Below, piece by piece: positions 42,775 through 51,796 of a stretch of 64,000 nucleotides of DNA. A program made the position numbers and the translations under genes. This stretch comes from Ornatilinea apprima (GTDB lineage: Bacteria > Chloroflexota > Anaerolineae > Anaerolineales > Anaerolineaceae): positions 164,461 through 228,460 of the forward strand of contig NZ_LGCL01000040.1 in assembly GCF_001306115.1 (NCBI RefSeq), given 5' to 3'. Every line of letters starts with the position of its first letter. The first letter of the stretch is position 1. Below the pieces are notes generated by a model. That model was not told the origin of the DNA. It saw nothing but the letters and a program-made list of their open reading frames with translations, and searched no databases.

Positions 42775-44109
42775 TTACTTTGCTGAGATGGCGGCCATAG
42801 TGATGTAATTGTATGGCTTATTGAAATGCGGCAGGAAGAAGATATCCGTCAGCGCCAGTTTTTCAATGGTTACTTTCTCCTGAATGGCCAATGAAAACAG
42901 GTGAATGCCCATCGAGATGTCGTACGTGGATGCCATTTGGGCGCCCAGAATCACCCGCGAGTCCGCGTCGTAAACAATTCGGATTTTGACGGGAGGGTTC
43001 TCACTCTTCATAAACTCCGGTTTTTGCAAGTCCTCGAAATCTGTTGCCAGCGCGTTGATGCCAAGAGATCGGGCTTTTTTGAGGGTCAATCCGGTGGAAA
43101 CCATTTTCAGGTCGTAGATATTAATCCCATTGGAACCCTGCACACCCACCGATTCGATCTCGGTTCCGCACGCGTTGTGCGCGGCCACAATCCCTGAGCG
43201 GACGGCGTTGGTTGCCAGGGCAATATAATTGGGCGCATTCACGGAATTATCATACACCGTAGCGCAGTCTCCAATGGCAAATACATCCTTTACGCTGGTT
43301 TCCTGTTTCTTGTTCACCAGATACGCGCCGTTCTTGAACCTTTCCACTTTCTCTCCGCCTAGGTTAGTGTTGGGTCTGAAGCCAATGCACAGCACCACCA
43401 TATCGGCGGGGTACGCGCCCTTGTCGGTGACCACTTCTTCTACCTTGCCACTTCCGCGGATTTCAACAACTCTCTCTCCAAAAGCCAGATGGATACCGTG
43501 ATCCTGAAGATTCTGGTTCATCAGGCTGGTGAATTCATCATCGTAATACACGGGAAGGCAGGTCTTTTCGATATCAATTAGGGTGGTGTTTTTCCCGTGT
43601 CGTTGGAACGCTTCGGCCAATTCCACGCCAATATACCCGGCGCCAACGACGACCACGTTCTTAATGTCGGGGGATTTAATTTTTTCAATGACATCCCCAG
43701 CGTGCTGGTATAACTTGACCAACTGTACATTTTCCAGATCTTTGCCGGGAATATTGGGGACGATGGGCCAGGAGCCGGTCGCCAGAATCAACTTGTCATA
43801 GTTCTCTTCGAGCGCGGAACCATCTTTGGCGCGGGCGAAGATTTTCTTTTGCTCAAAATTGATATCTTCCACTTTTGATTCCATGTGGATCACAGCGCCC
43901 ATCGACTCAAGCTGCTCCTTACTGGAATAAAAAAGACCTTCGGGGCCATCGATTTGCGCTCCGATCCACAAAGCCATTCCGCATCCCAAGAAGCTGATAT
44001 TGGAATTGGAATCATAGACAGATACCTGGTGGCCGGGGTGGTTGGATAGAATGGTTTTAATGGCGGCGGTGCCTGCGTGATTGGCGCCTACAACAACAAT
44101 CTTGCTCAT
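42775..44109 (-). CDS. FAD-dependent NADH oxidase / CoA-disulfide reductase family
   Basis: About 444 residues. FAD-binding G-x-N-H-A-G-x-x-A at the start, the active-site Cys in [14 protein letters not shown] (Cys near 43), the second Rossmann motif [14 protein letters not shown] (near 155-168) for NAD, and a C-terminal dimerisation domain ([13 protein letters not shown] near 420). This group holds water-forming NADH oxidase, CoA-disulfide reductase and NADH peroxidase, which handle oxygen and disulfide stress in anaerobes and facultative bacteria. The frame is open to 44205, but the ATG at 44109 with AAAGGAAG upstream starts at the first strand. A consensus promoter, a CRP-like site and a leader inverted repeat lie upstream. 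Confidence 0.9.
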   Translation of the reverse strand: MSKIVVVGANHAGTAAIKTILSNHPGHQVSVYDSNSNISFLGCGMALWIGAQIDGPEGLFYSSKEQLESMGAVIHMESKVEDINFEQKKIFARAKDGSALEENYDKLILATGSWPIVPNIPGKDLENVQLVKLYQHAGDVIEKIKSPDIKNVVVVGAGYIGVELAEAFQRHGKNTTLIDIEKTCLPVYYDDEFTSLMNQNLQDHGIHLAFGERVVEIRGSGKVEEVVTDKGAYPADMVVLCIGFRPNTNLGGEKVERFKNGAYLVNKKQETSVKDVFAIGDCATVYDNSVNAPNYIALATNAVRSGIVAAHNACGTEIESVGVQGSNGINIYDLKMVSTGLTLKKARSLGINALATDFEDLQKPEFMKSENPPVKIRIVYDADSRVILGAQMASTYDISMGIHLFSLAIQEKVTIEKLALTDIFFLPHFNKPYNYITMAAISAK

Positions 44110-44134
44110 GGATCGACTTCCTTTCATATTGGAC

Positions 44135-44151
44135 AGAACCCTGATGGTTCT
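44135..44151. repeat. perfect inverted repeat in the flavoprotein leader
   Basis: AGAACC-N5-GGTTCT, 17 bp, 26 bases before the ATG and about 20 bases after the expected transcription start. It could be an operator or a short leader hairpin. Confidence 0.55.
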
Positions 44152-44153
44152 GA

Positions 44154-44169
44154 TGTGAATAATTTCACC
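44154..44169. promoter_or_regulatory. CRP/FNR-superfamily-like site at the transcription start
   Basis: TGTGA-N6-TCACC, one base from the CRP consensus TGTGA-N6-TCACA. It covers about +1 to +16 of the promoter at 44177-44205, a position that would repress. The bound factor is unknown; a redox-sensing Crp/Fnr protein would suit an NADH oxidase. Confidence 0.5.
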
Positions 44170-44176
44170 AAATCCT

Positions 44177-44205
44177 ATTTTACTAATATAGATGTTATTT
44201 GTCAA
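44177..44205 (-). promoter_or_regulatory. promoter of the NADH oxidase-type gene
   Basis: TTGACA (44205-44200) and TAAAAT (44182-44177), spacer 17 bp, minus strand, in a very AT-rich stretch. The leader to the ATG would be about 60 bases. Confidence 0.82.
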
Positions 44206-44418
44206 AATAATATTATATAAAAGATGATATTTCTCTTGATTTGGAGCGAGGGGATATGAATAGATGTCTGCAGTGCCTAAAGGTTTAACTGATGCAAAAA
44301 CTGCGCATAGCCATTAAATAAAAGCAACAACATTCAATTCAAACCTTAACAAACATAATTCAGGCGCGCGTAGACCAGCTTCGATTATAATCATCCCAAG
44401 AGGGAGACGAAACTCAAC
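44206..44418. other. divergent intergenic region before asnB
   Basis: With the leader and promoter on its left this gap totals about 310 bases. This right part is AT-rich, with no gene. A TATAAT box at 44386-44391, 28 bases before the asnB GTG, could be its -10; the matching -35 position is GC-rich and unlike consensus. Confidence 0.4.
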
Positions 44419-46380
44419 GTGTGCGGACTGACGGGTTTTGCAGATTGGTTTGGACGCCAATCATCTGAAGAGTATCCCGCTATCATCACGCGCATGACGG
44501 ATACCATCCGCCATCGCGGCCCGGATGACAGTGGTTTCTGGATCCAACCCGAGGCGGGGGTGGTGCTGGGCGCGCGCCGCCTGGCAATTGTTGATTTAAG
44601 TCCTACCGGCCACCAGCCAATGTCTTCCCCCGACGGGCGGTACACCATCGCGTACAATGGCGAGGTGTATAACTTCCAATCTTTGCGAAAAGAACTGGAA
44701 AGCTGTGGACACACTTTTCGCGGAACGTCTGACACCGAAGTCATGCTGGCCGCGATCAATGAATGGGGGGTGGAGCAGGCTGTGCGCCGGTTCAACGGCA
44801 TGTTTGCTTTCGCGTTGTGGGATGAGAAAGAAAAAACCTTAACCCTGGCTCGTGACCGCATCGGGGTTAAACCACTTTATTACGGTTGGTCCGGTGGCGT
44901 GTTCCTTTTTGGCTCCGAGTTGAAGACCCTGCGCAGTCACCCAGCCTTCCAAAGCGAGATTAACCGCGAGGTGCTGCCGCTTTTTTTGCGATATTTATAT
45001 ATACCCGCGCCGTTCAGTATTTATGAAGGGATCCACAAACTCCAACCCGGCACGTTATTACGAATAAGGCAAGGGGAAAGGGAGTTTTTCACCTATTCCT
45101 ATTGGTCTGCCAGAGAAGCCGTTCTTGCGGCTCAAAATTCCTTGTTCTCAGGCGATGAGCAGGAAGCAGTGAGTGAGTTACAAGGTTTACTCTTCGAATC
45201 GGTGCGCGAGCGGATGATCGCGGATGTTCCGCTGGGGGCCTTTCTTTCCGGCGGGGTCGACTCTTCCGCGATGGTTGCCATCATGCAGGCGCAGAGCAGC
45301 ATTCCGGTGAAAACGTTTACCATCGGTTTCGAGGAGCAGGCTTTCAATGAGGCGCATCACGCCCGGGCCGTCGCGCAGATTTTGGGGACGGAGCACACTG
45401 AACTGACCGCCACATACGATCAAGCCCTGGCGCTGATTCCGCGCCTGCCGGTTCACTATGACGAACCCTTCGCGGACGTTTCCCAAATTCCTACGATGCT
45501 GGTTTCCGAGCTCACCCGGCGTCATGTTACCGTCAGCCTATCAGGGGACGGCGGCGATGAACTCTTTGGCGGGTATACGCGTTACACCTGGGCCCCGCGC
45601 CTATGGAATCGCCTGCGCGGTATGCCATTGGGGCTGCGTCGGTCTGCAGCCAGTTTGTTGGGAAATCTGCCGCCGGCGCAGATCGAAAGCGTAATGCGCA
45701 TTCTGCACCCGCTTCTGCCAGCGGATTCCCGGCAAACACTCTATGCCGACAAGGTCAAAAAACTGGCCGAGGTGCTTCCAGCCTCAAATCCATTGGACAT
45801 TTATTGGAATTTGATCTCCACCTGGAAAGATCCAGGCGAGGTGACGAACCACGCGTCAGAGCCGTTGCCCCTGGTCAGAGACACAGCACAGTGGCCGGAG
45901 CTGGAGGATTTCACCCGCCAGATGATGTACCTGGACCTGGTAACGTACCTGCCAGATGACATCCTGACGAAAGTCGACCGCGCCAGCATGGCCGCCAGCC
46001 TCGAAGCGCGCGTGCCTTATTTGGACGATCACCGTGTGGTGGAATTTGCCTGGAGCCTGCCACAATCGCTGAAACTGCGCGGCACAACTTCAAAATGGAT
46101 CCTGCGCCAGGTGTTGGGACGGTTCGTTCCCCCGGAATTGTTTGAGCGCCCCAAGGCTGGTTTCGCGGTGCCCATCGATTCCTGGCTGCGCGGGCCATTG
46201 CGCGCCTGGGCAGAAGATTTGCTGTCGGAACAGCGTTTGCAACAGGAAGGCTACTTCCGCGCCCAACCGGTCCGCGAAAAATGGAATGAGCATCTGGCGG
46301 GCAGCCGCAATAATCAATATGAGTTGTGGGCGGTATTGATGTTTGAAGCCTGGCTGGCACAGCAGGGGGGGCGTAGATGA
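44419..46380 (+). CDS. asnB: asparagine synthase, glutamine-hydrolysing
   Basis: 653 residues. The start is GTG at 44419, followed at once by the catalytic Cys2 (M-C-G-L-T-G-F); any other start would lose the N-terminal nucleophile. The class II glutaminase domain (1-200) contains R-H-R-G-P-D-D-S near 31-38 and Y-N-G-E-V-Y-N near 77-83. The synthetase domain carries the PP-loop LSGGVDSSAM near 277 and SLSGDGGDELFGG near 373. It makes Asn, or amidates another carboxyl group, using ATP and glutamine. In many surface polysaccharide loci AsnB-like enzymes amidate sugar acids. Here it overlaps the following GT4 gene by four bases (ATGA) and is followed by a WecA-like transferase, so such a role is plausible. 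Confidence 0.92.
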   Translation: MCGLTGFADWFGRQSSEEYPAIITRMTDTIRHRGPDDSGFWIQPEAGVVLGARRLAIVDLSPTGHQPMSSPDGRYTIAYNGEVYNFQSLRKELESCGHTFRGTSDTEVMLAAINEWGVEQAVRRFNGMFAFALWDEKEKTLTLARDRIGVKPLYYGWSGGVFLFGSELKTLRSHPAFQSEINREVLPLFLRYLYIPAPFSIYEGIHKLQPGTLLRIRQGEREFFTYSYWSAREAVLAAQNSLFSGDEQEAVSELQGLLFESVRERMIADVPLGAFLSGGVDSSAMVAIMQAQSSIPVKTFTIGFEEQAFNEAHHARAVAQILGTEHTELTATYDQALALIPRLPVHYDEPFADVSQIPTMLVSELTRRHVTVSLSGDGGDELFGGYTRYTWAPRLWNRLRGMPLGLRRSAASLLGNLPPAQIESVMRILHPLLPADSRQTLYADKVKKLAEVLPASNPLDIYWNLISTWKDPGEVTNHASEPLPLVRDTAQWPELEDFTRQMMYLDLVTYLPDDILTKVDRASMAASLEARVPYLDDHRVVEFAWSLPQSLKLRGTTSKWILRQVLGRFVPPELFERPKAGFAVPIDSWLRGPLRAWAEDLLSEQRLQQEGYFRAQPVREKWNEHLAGSRNNQYELWAVLMFEAWLAQQGGRR

Positions 46381-47504
46381 AGATTGTTTTATTCTCGAAT
46401 ACAGCCTGGTACCTTTACAACTTCCGCCTACCGCTGGCGAAAGCGCTGCGCCAGCGGGGCGATGAGGTCATCTTTCTCTCTCCGCCGTCCGAAGAAGGCG
46501 ATTATGACCAGCGCCTGCTCAATGCCGGGTTTCGCTGGATGCCGTTTGAATTTTCGCGCAAGGGCATGAACCCTTTGCAAGATGGGATGTCCATCTTTCG
46601 CCTGGCGCGCCTGTACCTCGGCTTACAGCCCGATCTGGTGCACCAGTTCACCATTAAACCGGTGCTGTATGGTTCAATTGCCGCCAGGATGGCGCGCATC
46701 CCCCATGTGGTCAATTCGATTACCGGGCTGGGATACATTTTTGCCGATTCCAGTCTTAAAGTGAAGATTGTGCGCCAATTGGTTAAGCTGCTGTATAAAT
46801 TTGGCACTCGCGGCGCGTTGATGATCTTCCAGAATCCAGAAGATCAGGAGCTGTTTGTCAGTAAAGGATGGACGTCTCCGCGGCGGTCAGTGCTGATTCG
46901 CGGTTCGGGAGCGGACACCGCAAGATTTCAACCATCTTCCATTCCAACCGGTGTGCCAGTTGTGGTCATGGCCGCGCGATTGATCTATGATAAAGGGGTA
47001 ACGGACTTTATCGAAGCAGCTGCTCTGCTCAAGCAACGCGGCGTGCAGGCGCGCTTTCAATTAGTAGGCACACCTGATCTGGATAATCCCAACTCGGTCA
47101 GGCCTGATGAAATTCAGGCGTGGGAGCAGGCCGGTCTAGTGGAATACCTGGGCTGGCAGGAGGACATGGCGCCGATTTACCAATCGGCAACCATTATTTG
47201 CCAGCCCTCCGCATACCGGGAAGGCGTACCCAAGACCCTGCTGGAAGCGGCTGCCAGCGCCAGACCCTTGGTGGCTACAGACATCCCGGGGTGCCGCGAA
47301 ATTGTGCGGCAGGGAGAAAATGGCTTTTTAGTCCCGGTACACGACGCCCCTGCGCTGGCAAACGCGCTGCAAGCGTTGATCGAAAGCCCGGAGCTGTGTG
47401 CTCAGATGGGCTTAAAGGGCAGAGAGATTGTTGAACATGAGTTTTCGCAAGACATTAATATCTCGCAAACCATCGAGGTTTACCGGGCTCTCACGGCTGC
47501 CTGA
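46377..47504 (+). CDS. glycosyltransferase family 4
   Basis: 375 residues, GT-B fold. The start (KIVLFSNTAWYLYNFRLPL) is the pattern of the PglA/WbpY-like branch of family 4, with N-S-I-T-G-L-G-Y near 113-120, A-R-L-I-Y-D-K-G near 200-207 and the E-x7-E motif E-G-V-P-K-T-L-L-E near 282-290. Its ATG overlaps the asnB stop. The WecA-like gene follows 22 bases later. The enzyme probably adds the second sugar to the undecaprenyl-diphosphate-sugar made by that transferase. No membrane segment is present. Confidence 0.9.
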   Translation: MKIVLFSNTAWYLYNFRLPLAKALRQRGDEVIFLSPPSEEGDYDQRLLNAGFRWMPFEFSRKGMNPLQDGMSIFRLARLYLGLQPDLVHQFTIKPVLYGSIAARMARIPHVVNSITGLGYIFADSSLKVKIVRQLVKLLYKFGTRGALMIFQNPEDQELFVSKGWTSPRRSVLIRGSGADTARFQPSSIPTGVPVVVMAARLIYDKGVTDFIEAAALLKQRGVQARFQLVGTPDLDNPNSVRPDEIQAWEQAGLVEYLGWQEDMAPIYQSATIICQPSAYREGVPKTLLEAAASARPLVATDIPGCREIVRQGENGFLVPVHDAPALANALQALIESPELCAQMGLKGREIVEHEFSQDINISQTIEVYRALTAA

Positions 47505-47526
47505 ATTCTTTTCCAGGGGGGATTGA

Positions 47527-48603
47527 ATGGAATTCTCATTGAAGCTGTTTCTCAATATCCTTCAGGTGTTGTTCATCTCGGTAGTGATCAGCCTGGCGAC
47601 GAGTTTTTTCAGCCTGAAGACCACGCCCCGGCTTGGATTGATGGACATTCCAGGATCCGCGCCCCACAAGCAGCATTCCCGCCCAACCCCGCTGGGCGGC
47701 GGCATTTCGTTAGTGATGGCACTGGTGATCACGGCTTTTTTGTTCGGTTTTTGGCGGCAATCTGAATTAAGGTCGCTTTTGTTACCCGCCCTGATCATTT
47801 TTGCGTTCGCCCTCTGGGACGATAAAAGCGGGTTAGGCGCTCTTCCGAAATTGGTTGGCCAGATTGCCGCATCCATCTGCATGATTTGGTTGGGCACGCG
47901 CGTCAGAGTGCTGGAATACAGCGGTTTCTTTTGGGGGGACTTCTTCTCCTTGAAAGTCGCCCTCGATTGGGGTATCACGATTTTCTGGATGGTGGGGATC
48001 ACCAATGCCTTCAACCTGGTGGACAGCATGGATGGTCTGGTGGTGGGTCTCTCCAGTTGGGCGGCCGGATTCTTTCTATTGGTGTTGATCAGCAGCGGGC
48101 AGACCGAATTGGCCTTGTTCACTGCCGCGCTGTTTGGCTGCCTGATCGCGCTCACTTTTTTCAACTCGGCGCCAGCGAAAATGTTTCTGGGCGATTCAGG
48201 GGCGCAAACCATCGGATTTCTGATGGCGGGTATAGCGATTCTCTATACGCCGCAGGGCGCTTTCCAGGAGTCTTCCTGGTTCACACCCATTATGTTTCTG
48301 GCGGTGCCCATCTTCGATACCGCATTAGTTACCTTTTCCCGCATTCGCCGAGGGGATAAATTCTATATTTCACACCTGGACCATACCTATCACCGGTTGA
48401 TTAAGCTGGGGTTGGACTCAAATCAGGGGGTGATGCTGATGCACCTGACAGGGCTGATCTTGCAGGCGGTGGCGATCACTGCGTTATTCCTGCAGCCACT
48501 GTACGCAAACCTGATTTTCCTTCTGGTGCTTATCGTGGGCGCGGTACTGATTCTGGTCTTGGACCGTTATTCTTTTTGGCCCAGAATCAATCCACCAGAT
48601 TAA
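47527..48603 (+). CDS. MraY/WecA family undecaprenyl-phosphate sugar-1-phosphate transferase
   Basis: 358 residues with about ten or eleven helices. Family motifs are present: F-D-D/W-D-D in FALWDDKSG (near 95-103), NAFNLVDSMDGL (near 158-169), FLGDSGAQTIGFL (near 218-230) and the cytoplasmic His loop HLDHTYHRL (near 279-287). It transfers GlcNAc- or GalNAc-1-phosphate to undecaprenyl phosphate, the first membrane step of O-antigen, capsule or teichoic acid synthesis. GGGGGG is five to six bases before the ATG. It is the third gene of the asnB-GT4 operon. Its last 17 bases overlap the end of the convergent GT4 gene. Confidence 0.92.
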   Translation: MEFSLKLFLNILQVLFISVVISLATSFFSLKTTPRLGLMDIPGSAPHKQHSRPTPLGGGISLVMALVITAFLFGFWRQSELRSLLLPALIIFAFALWDDKSGLGALPKLVGQIAASICMIWLGTRVRVLEYSGFFWGDFFSLKVALDWGITIFWMVGITNAFNLVDSMDGLVVGLSSWAAGFFLLVLISSGQTELALFTAALFGCLIALTFFNSAPAKMFLGDSGAQTIGFLMAGIAILYTPQGAFQESSWFTPIMFLAVPIFDTALVTFSRIRRGDKFYISHLDHTYHRLIKLGLDSNQGVMLMHLTGLILQAVAITALFLQPLYANLIFLLVLIVGAVLILVLDRYSFWPRINPPD

Positions 48604-49747
48604 AGGCATCGCGGTAGAGATTTTGGTGCCGTTCCGCAGATACGGAAATGGAATAATGGTCAGCGATAATCTGGCGGGCTTGGTATCCCAGAGCGCGGCG
48701 TTCGCTGGCGGGCAGGCTTAACATCGCATACCAGGCATCCGCCAGGGCCTGCGGGTCGCGCGGGGGAACCACCCGACCGGTAGTCCCAATAATCATTTTC
48801 GAATCACCCACGTCGGTGGCCACGCAGGGCACTTCACAGCTCATCGCTTCCCCAATCACCAATGGAAAGGCCTCGCCGTAGGCGGAACTGACCGTCGCCA
48901 AATCCAGCGCCGCAGTGAGGCGCGGCGTATCATCGCGACGGCCAAGCAAATAGATCATTCCCTGCATTTTTGATTGATCAAGCCATTGGGCCAACACCGC
49001 ATTTTCGTTTTGAATTCCCATTCCCGCCAGAAGAAAGCGAACTTCCGGCATTCGTTGGTTTAAGAGGGCAGCCGCCTGGATGAAATTATTGAGGTCTTTT
49101 TGCGGGTCAAAGCGCGCCATAAAACCAACCAGCGGCGTTTCAGGAGACAGGCCAAGTTCGGCGCGCACGCTCAGGCGGGCATCGGCGTTGGGCTGAAAAA
49201 CATCCAGGTCAAAGCCATTGGGGATGAATACCATTTTTTCAGCCTTATAACCCAGCTGAATGTGTAAATCACGCGAGACGGTGGAACAGTAGGTAATTTT
49301 TTGAGGCACGAAATGAGAAAGCCAGGCGCACAGCCGCACCACCCGTAAAGTTCTACGCTTGCTGGAGGTTGAATCCAGCGTGCTGTTATGCAGCGCCCAA
49401 ACCACAGGGATATTGCCGGCCAGCCGGGCAGCCAGGCCGCCCAACAGGTCCGCGTGATAAAGCCAGGTATGAATCCCGTCGGGTTTGAGCTGACGCAGCA
49501 GCTTTACCAGCGTAAAAAACAAAAGGGGATTGGGGCTTTGCGGGTCAAAGCCCAGGACCGATACCGGAATACCCTCCGCTCGCAGCATCTCACCGATTTT
49601 TCCATCGCCGGTCAGCGAGATAACATGGAATCGAATATCGCCGCTTTTTAACACGGCCAACAAACGGGCCAGCATGGTCTCGGCACCGCCTGGTTTAAGG
49701 TCGGTGATGATATGAACAATTTGCTGTGCCGCTTTCAAAGTTGCCAT
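48587..49747 (-). CDS. glycosyltransferase family 4
   Basis: 386 residues, GT-B fold. The N-terminal motif is DLKPGGAETML (near 16-26), the phosphate-binding loop is G-F-M-A-R-F-D-P-Q-K-D near 204-214, and E-A-F-P-L-V-I-G-E near 295-303 is the E-x7-E motif. The pattern fits group 1 transferases such as those adding hexoses in capsule synthesis. The gene is convergent with the WecA-like gene and overlaps its last 17 bases at the 3' ends. The ATG at 49747 directly precedes the first strand. It has no immediate upstream partner on its strand. Confidence 0.9.
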   Translation of the reverse strand: MATLKAAQQIVHIITDLKPGGAETMLARLLAVLKSGDIRFHVISLTGDGKIGEMLRAEGIPVSVLGFDPQSPNPLLFFTLVKLLRQLKPDGIHTWLYHADLLGGLAARLAGNIPVVWALHNSTLDSTSSKRRTLRVVRLCAWLSHFVPQKITYCSTVSRDLHIQLGYKAEKMVFIPNGFDLDVFQPNADARLSVRAELGLSPETPLVGFMARFDPQKDLNNFIQAAALLNQRMPEVRFLLAGMGIQNENAVLAQWLDQSKMQGMIYLLGRRDDTPRLTAALDLATVSSAYGEAFPLVIGEAMSCEVPCVATDVGDSKMIIGTTGRVVPPRDPQALADAWYAMLSLPASERRALGYQARQIIADHYSISVSAERHQNLYRDAFNLVD

Positions 49748-49851
49748 TCCTTTGGATCATTCATTATGGTTGATTTTATCAAAGAATGCACGCATATAGC
49801 TTGCGCGGTTTGCAATCTGCTTACAGCCAGGCGCTTAATCCATAAGGATTA

Positions 49852-49880
49852 TTGACACAATTGTGGGTGGCGCATATCGT
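49852..49880 (+). promoter_or_regulatory. promoter of the secreted-protein cluster
   Basis: TTGACA (49852-49857), a 17-bp spacer and TATCGT (49875-49880), with the ATG 49 bases further. A strong AGAGGAG ribosome site follows at about 49914-49920. Confidence 0.72.
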
Positions 49881-49928
49881 TAATTTTGCAGGTAAATTTG
49901 ATGGTTTGTTTTGTAGAGGAGTATCTTT

Positions 49929-51401
49929 ATGAAAAGAATGACTGGAATCTTATTCATCGCATTCCTGGCCGGACTGGTTTTCAGTCCAATCCAGCCGGCG
50001 AAAGCCTCTCCCACCCACACGTCGATCTGGTCTTCCAGCATTGTCGTTTACAACCCCAGCGACACGGATACCACCGAATATAATATTGTGTATTACGGCA
50101 GCGATGACCCCAACAACGTCATTCCCAGCTCGCTGCGAACGCTCATCCCGCATGAATCGGTTTCGATTCTGGTGGGGAGCACCATTTTGGATGAAAACTT
50201 CAAAGGCGGCGCGGTGATCAGCTCGGACCGCGAGGTGATCGCTATTTACCGCCAATCCACCCCGGAAACCAGCATGATCGTCTATTCATCATTCACGATT
50301 GATGATGCCGGGGTCGGCAAATTCTACATTCCGGTCGCGCGCCGCAACGCTGACGGCTATTCATCCCGCATCAGCGTGCAGAACCTGCACACGGCTCCTG
50401 CCTCTGTCAGTTTTCAATTTTTCAGCAATTCCGGGACGTACAGCCAGACCATCACACCCGCCGCTAATCAGGTATACAGCAATGCGTCCCTGGTGTTTGA
50501 CCTGGCCAGTACTGACTTCAACGCGCTAGGCGACAATTTCATTGGCTCGGTGGTGATCACTACTGGCGGCAGTGAAAAAATCATCGCCGCCGTGCAAGAT
50601 TTTGCGGGTGACAGCTCGCAAACCTACGCTTATCAAGGAGAAGCGGCTGGAGACAACGAGGTCTTTATCCCCAACGCGGCTTGCAATTTTGGACGGTCAC
50701 AGCTTTCTACGGAGCTGCTGGTTCAAAACACAGGCAGCGGCACGTTAAGCAGTTTCAGCATCGAATACTTCGACGCCAACGGCACGCTGAGCGGGGCGCA
50801 TTCCAACCTTAGCGGGTTGAACCTGGCGCCGGGTGACTCCATTTCAGTAGATAGCTGCAGCGCCATCGCCGCGGGAAGTAACTACTCGGCGCTGGTAACC
50901 TCATCTCAACAGCCGGTATCGGTTGTGGTGCGCACCACCGACAATTCGGGGTTCGCGGCGACCATTAACGGCTTCTCCCAACCCGGCTCCGAGTGGCTGG
51001 GCAGCGACAACAAATACCGCATGGTGCTGCCCTACGGCGAATGGACACGCAGCGACAACAGCTATCAGACCTATATCGCGGTGATGAACGCCAGCGACTC
51101 GGCTGCCACCGAAGTGAACGCGGTGTACTTCTATGAAAACGGTACGCGCGCGGTTACCCATACCCTGGCTTCTGCCTCCAACCCGCTGCCGGTAAAAGCA
51201 AAACGGACCACCAACGCCAACGCCGCACCTGGGCTGCTCAATCCGCAAGACCAATACTTCAAAGGCGCGGTGGTGATTGAAAGTAATGTTCCGATCGTCG
51301 CTGTAGCGCGCGTGCAGCGCACACTCAACAACCCAGCTGGTGGTCTCATTACTGAAGGCGATGATTATGGCGCGATACCCTATGCCAAACCCGCGGACTA
51401 A
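49929..51401 (+). CDS. secreted protein of four beta-sandwich-like modules
   Basis: 490 residues. The signal peptide (MKRMTGILFIAFLAGLVFS...AKAS, cleavage near 26) is clear. The rest is about four weakly similar modules of 100-130 residues. Each has V-x-N-P/A-S-D at its beginning (VVYNPSDTDTTEYN near 38; VMNASDSAATEVN near 390) and an end of the form G-A-V-V-I-x-S-x-V-P-I-V-A-V-x-R (near 95 and 435). Residues are mostly small, polar and aromatic, as in surface adhesins. No catalytic motif is visible. The modules resemble in outline the repeats of the two metalloproteases downstream. An adhesin or surface-layer role is possible; the family is not recognised. Confidence 0.7.
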   Translation: MKRMTGILFIAFLAGLVFSPIQPAKASPTHTSIWSSSIVVYNPSDTDTTEYNIVYYGSDDPNNVIPSSLRTLIPHESVSILVGSTILDENFKGGAVISSDREVIAIYRQSTPETSMIVYSSFTIDDAGVGKFYIPVARRNADGYSSRISVQNLHTAPASVSFQFFSNSGTYSQTITPAANQVYSNASLVFDLASTDFNALGDNFIGSVVITTGGSEKIIAAVQDFAGDSSQTYAYQGEAAGDNEVFIPNAACNFGRSQLSTELLVQNTGSGTLSSFSIEYFDANGTLSGAHSNLSGLNLAPGDSISVDSCSAIAAGSNYSALVTSSQQPVSVVVRTTDNSGFAATINGFSQPGSEWLGSDNKYRMVLPYGEWTRSDNSYQTYIAVMNASDSAATEVNAVYFYENGTRAVTHTLASASNPLPVKAKRTTNANAAPGLLNPQDQYFKGAVVIESNVPIVAVARVQRTLNNPAGGLITEGDDYGAIPYAKPAD

Positions 51402-51768
51402 GGCGCAGCTGCGAAAGCCCATCTGGCTCTTGGTGTTGGTTCTCCTGGTTCTGTCGGCCTGTTCGCCCCCGCCCGTGGAGAAAGCAGCGCCCGCCCCACA
51501 GCCAGGGAAATGTGTTGTCAGCGGGCGCGTGACCAATATACAAGATTTTTGGCAGGAAACAAGCCTGTCGGTGTATCTGGCAGACTATTATGAAAATGAC
51601 TCTGGAAAGGGATTTTTCACCCTGGATGCGTATGCCGAACCCGCTGGCCAGGTGGATGAGGACGGATGGTTTGTTTTAGCCGATCTCGCCCCTGGCAATT
51701 ATGTGCTCGTCGTTGGCCCATCGCCAGCTGACCAATCTCTGGATTTGGGTGAAATCCGCTTGAAATAA
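51361..51768 (+). CDS. small secreted lipoprotein
   Basis: About 135 residues. A basic start and one hydrophobic helix end in the lipobox L-S-A-C, followed by a Pro/Ala-rich tether and an 85-residue beta-rich domain that reads like a carboxypeptidase-regulatory or Ig-like fold (V-S-G-R-V-T-N near 60, W-F-V-L-A-D-L-A-P-G-N-Y near 105). The first 41 bases overlap the end of the preceding gene in another frame. ATGs at 51361 and 51367, both behind GAAGG, are the best starts. The stop is 25 bases before the protease ribosome site. Function unknown; possibly an anchor or inhibitor for the secreted proteases. Confidence 0.72.
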   Translation: MIMARYPMPNPRTKAQLRKPIWLLVLVLLVLSACSPPPVEKAAPAPQPGKCVVSGRVTNIQDFWQETSLSVYLADYYENDSGKGFFTLDAYAEPAGQVDEDGWFVLADLAPGNYVLVVGPSPADQSLDLGEIRLK

Positions 51769-51796
51769 GCGCTTTGAAATAAGGCAGGTGATTTTA

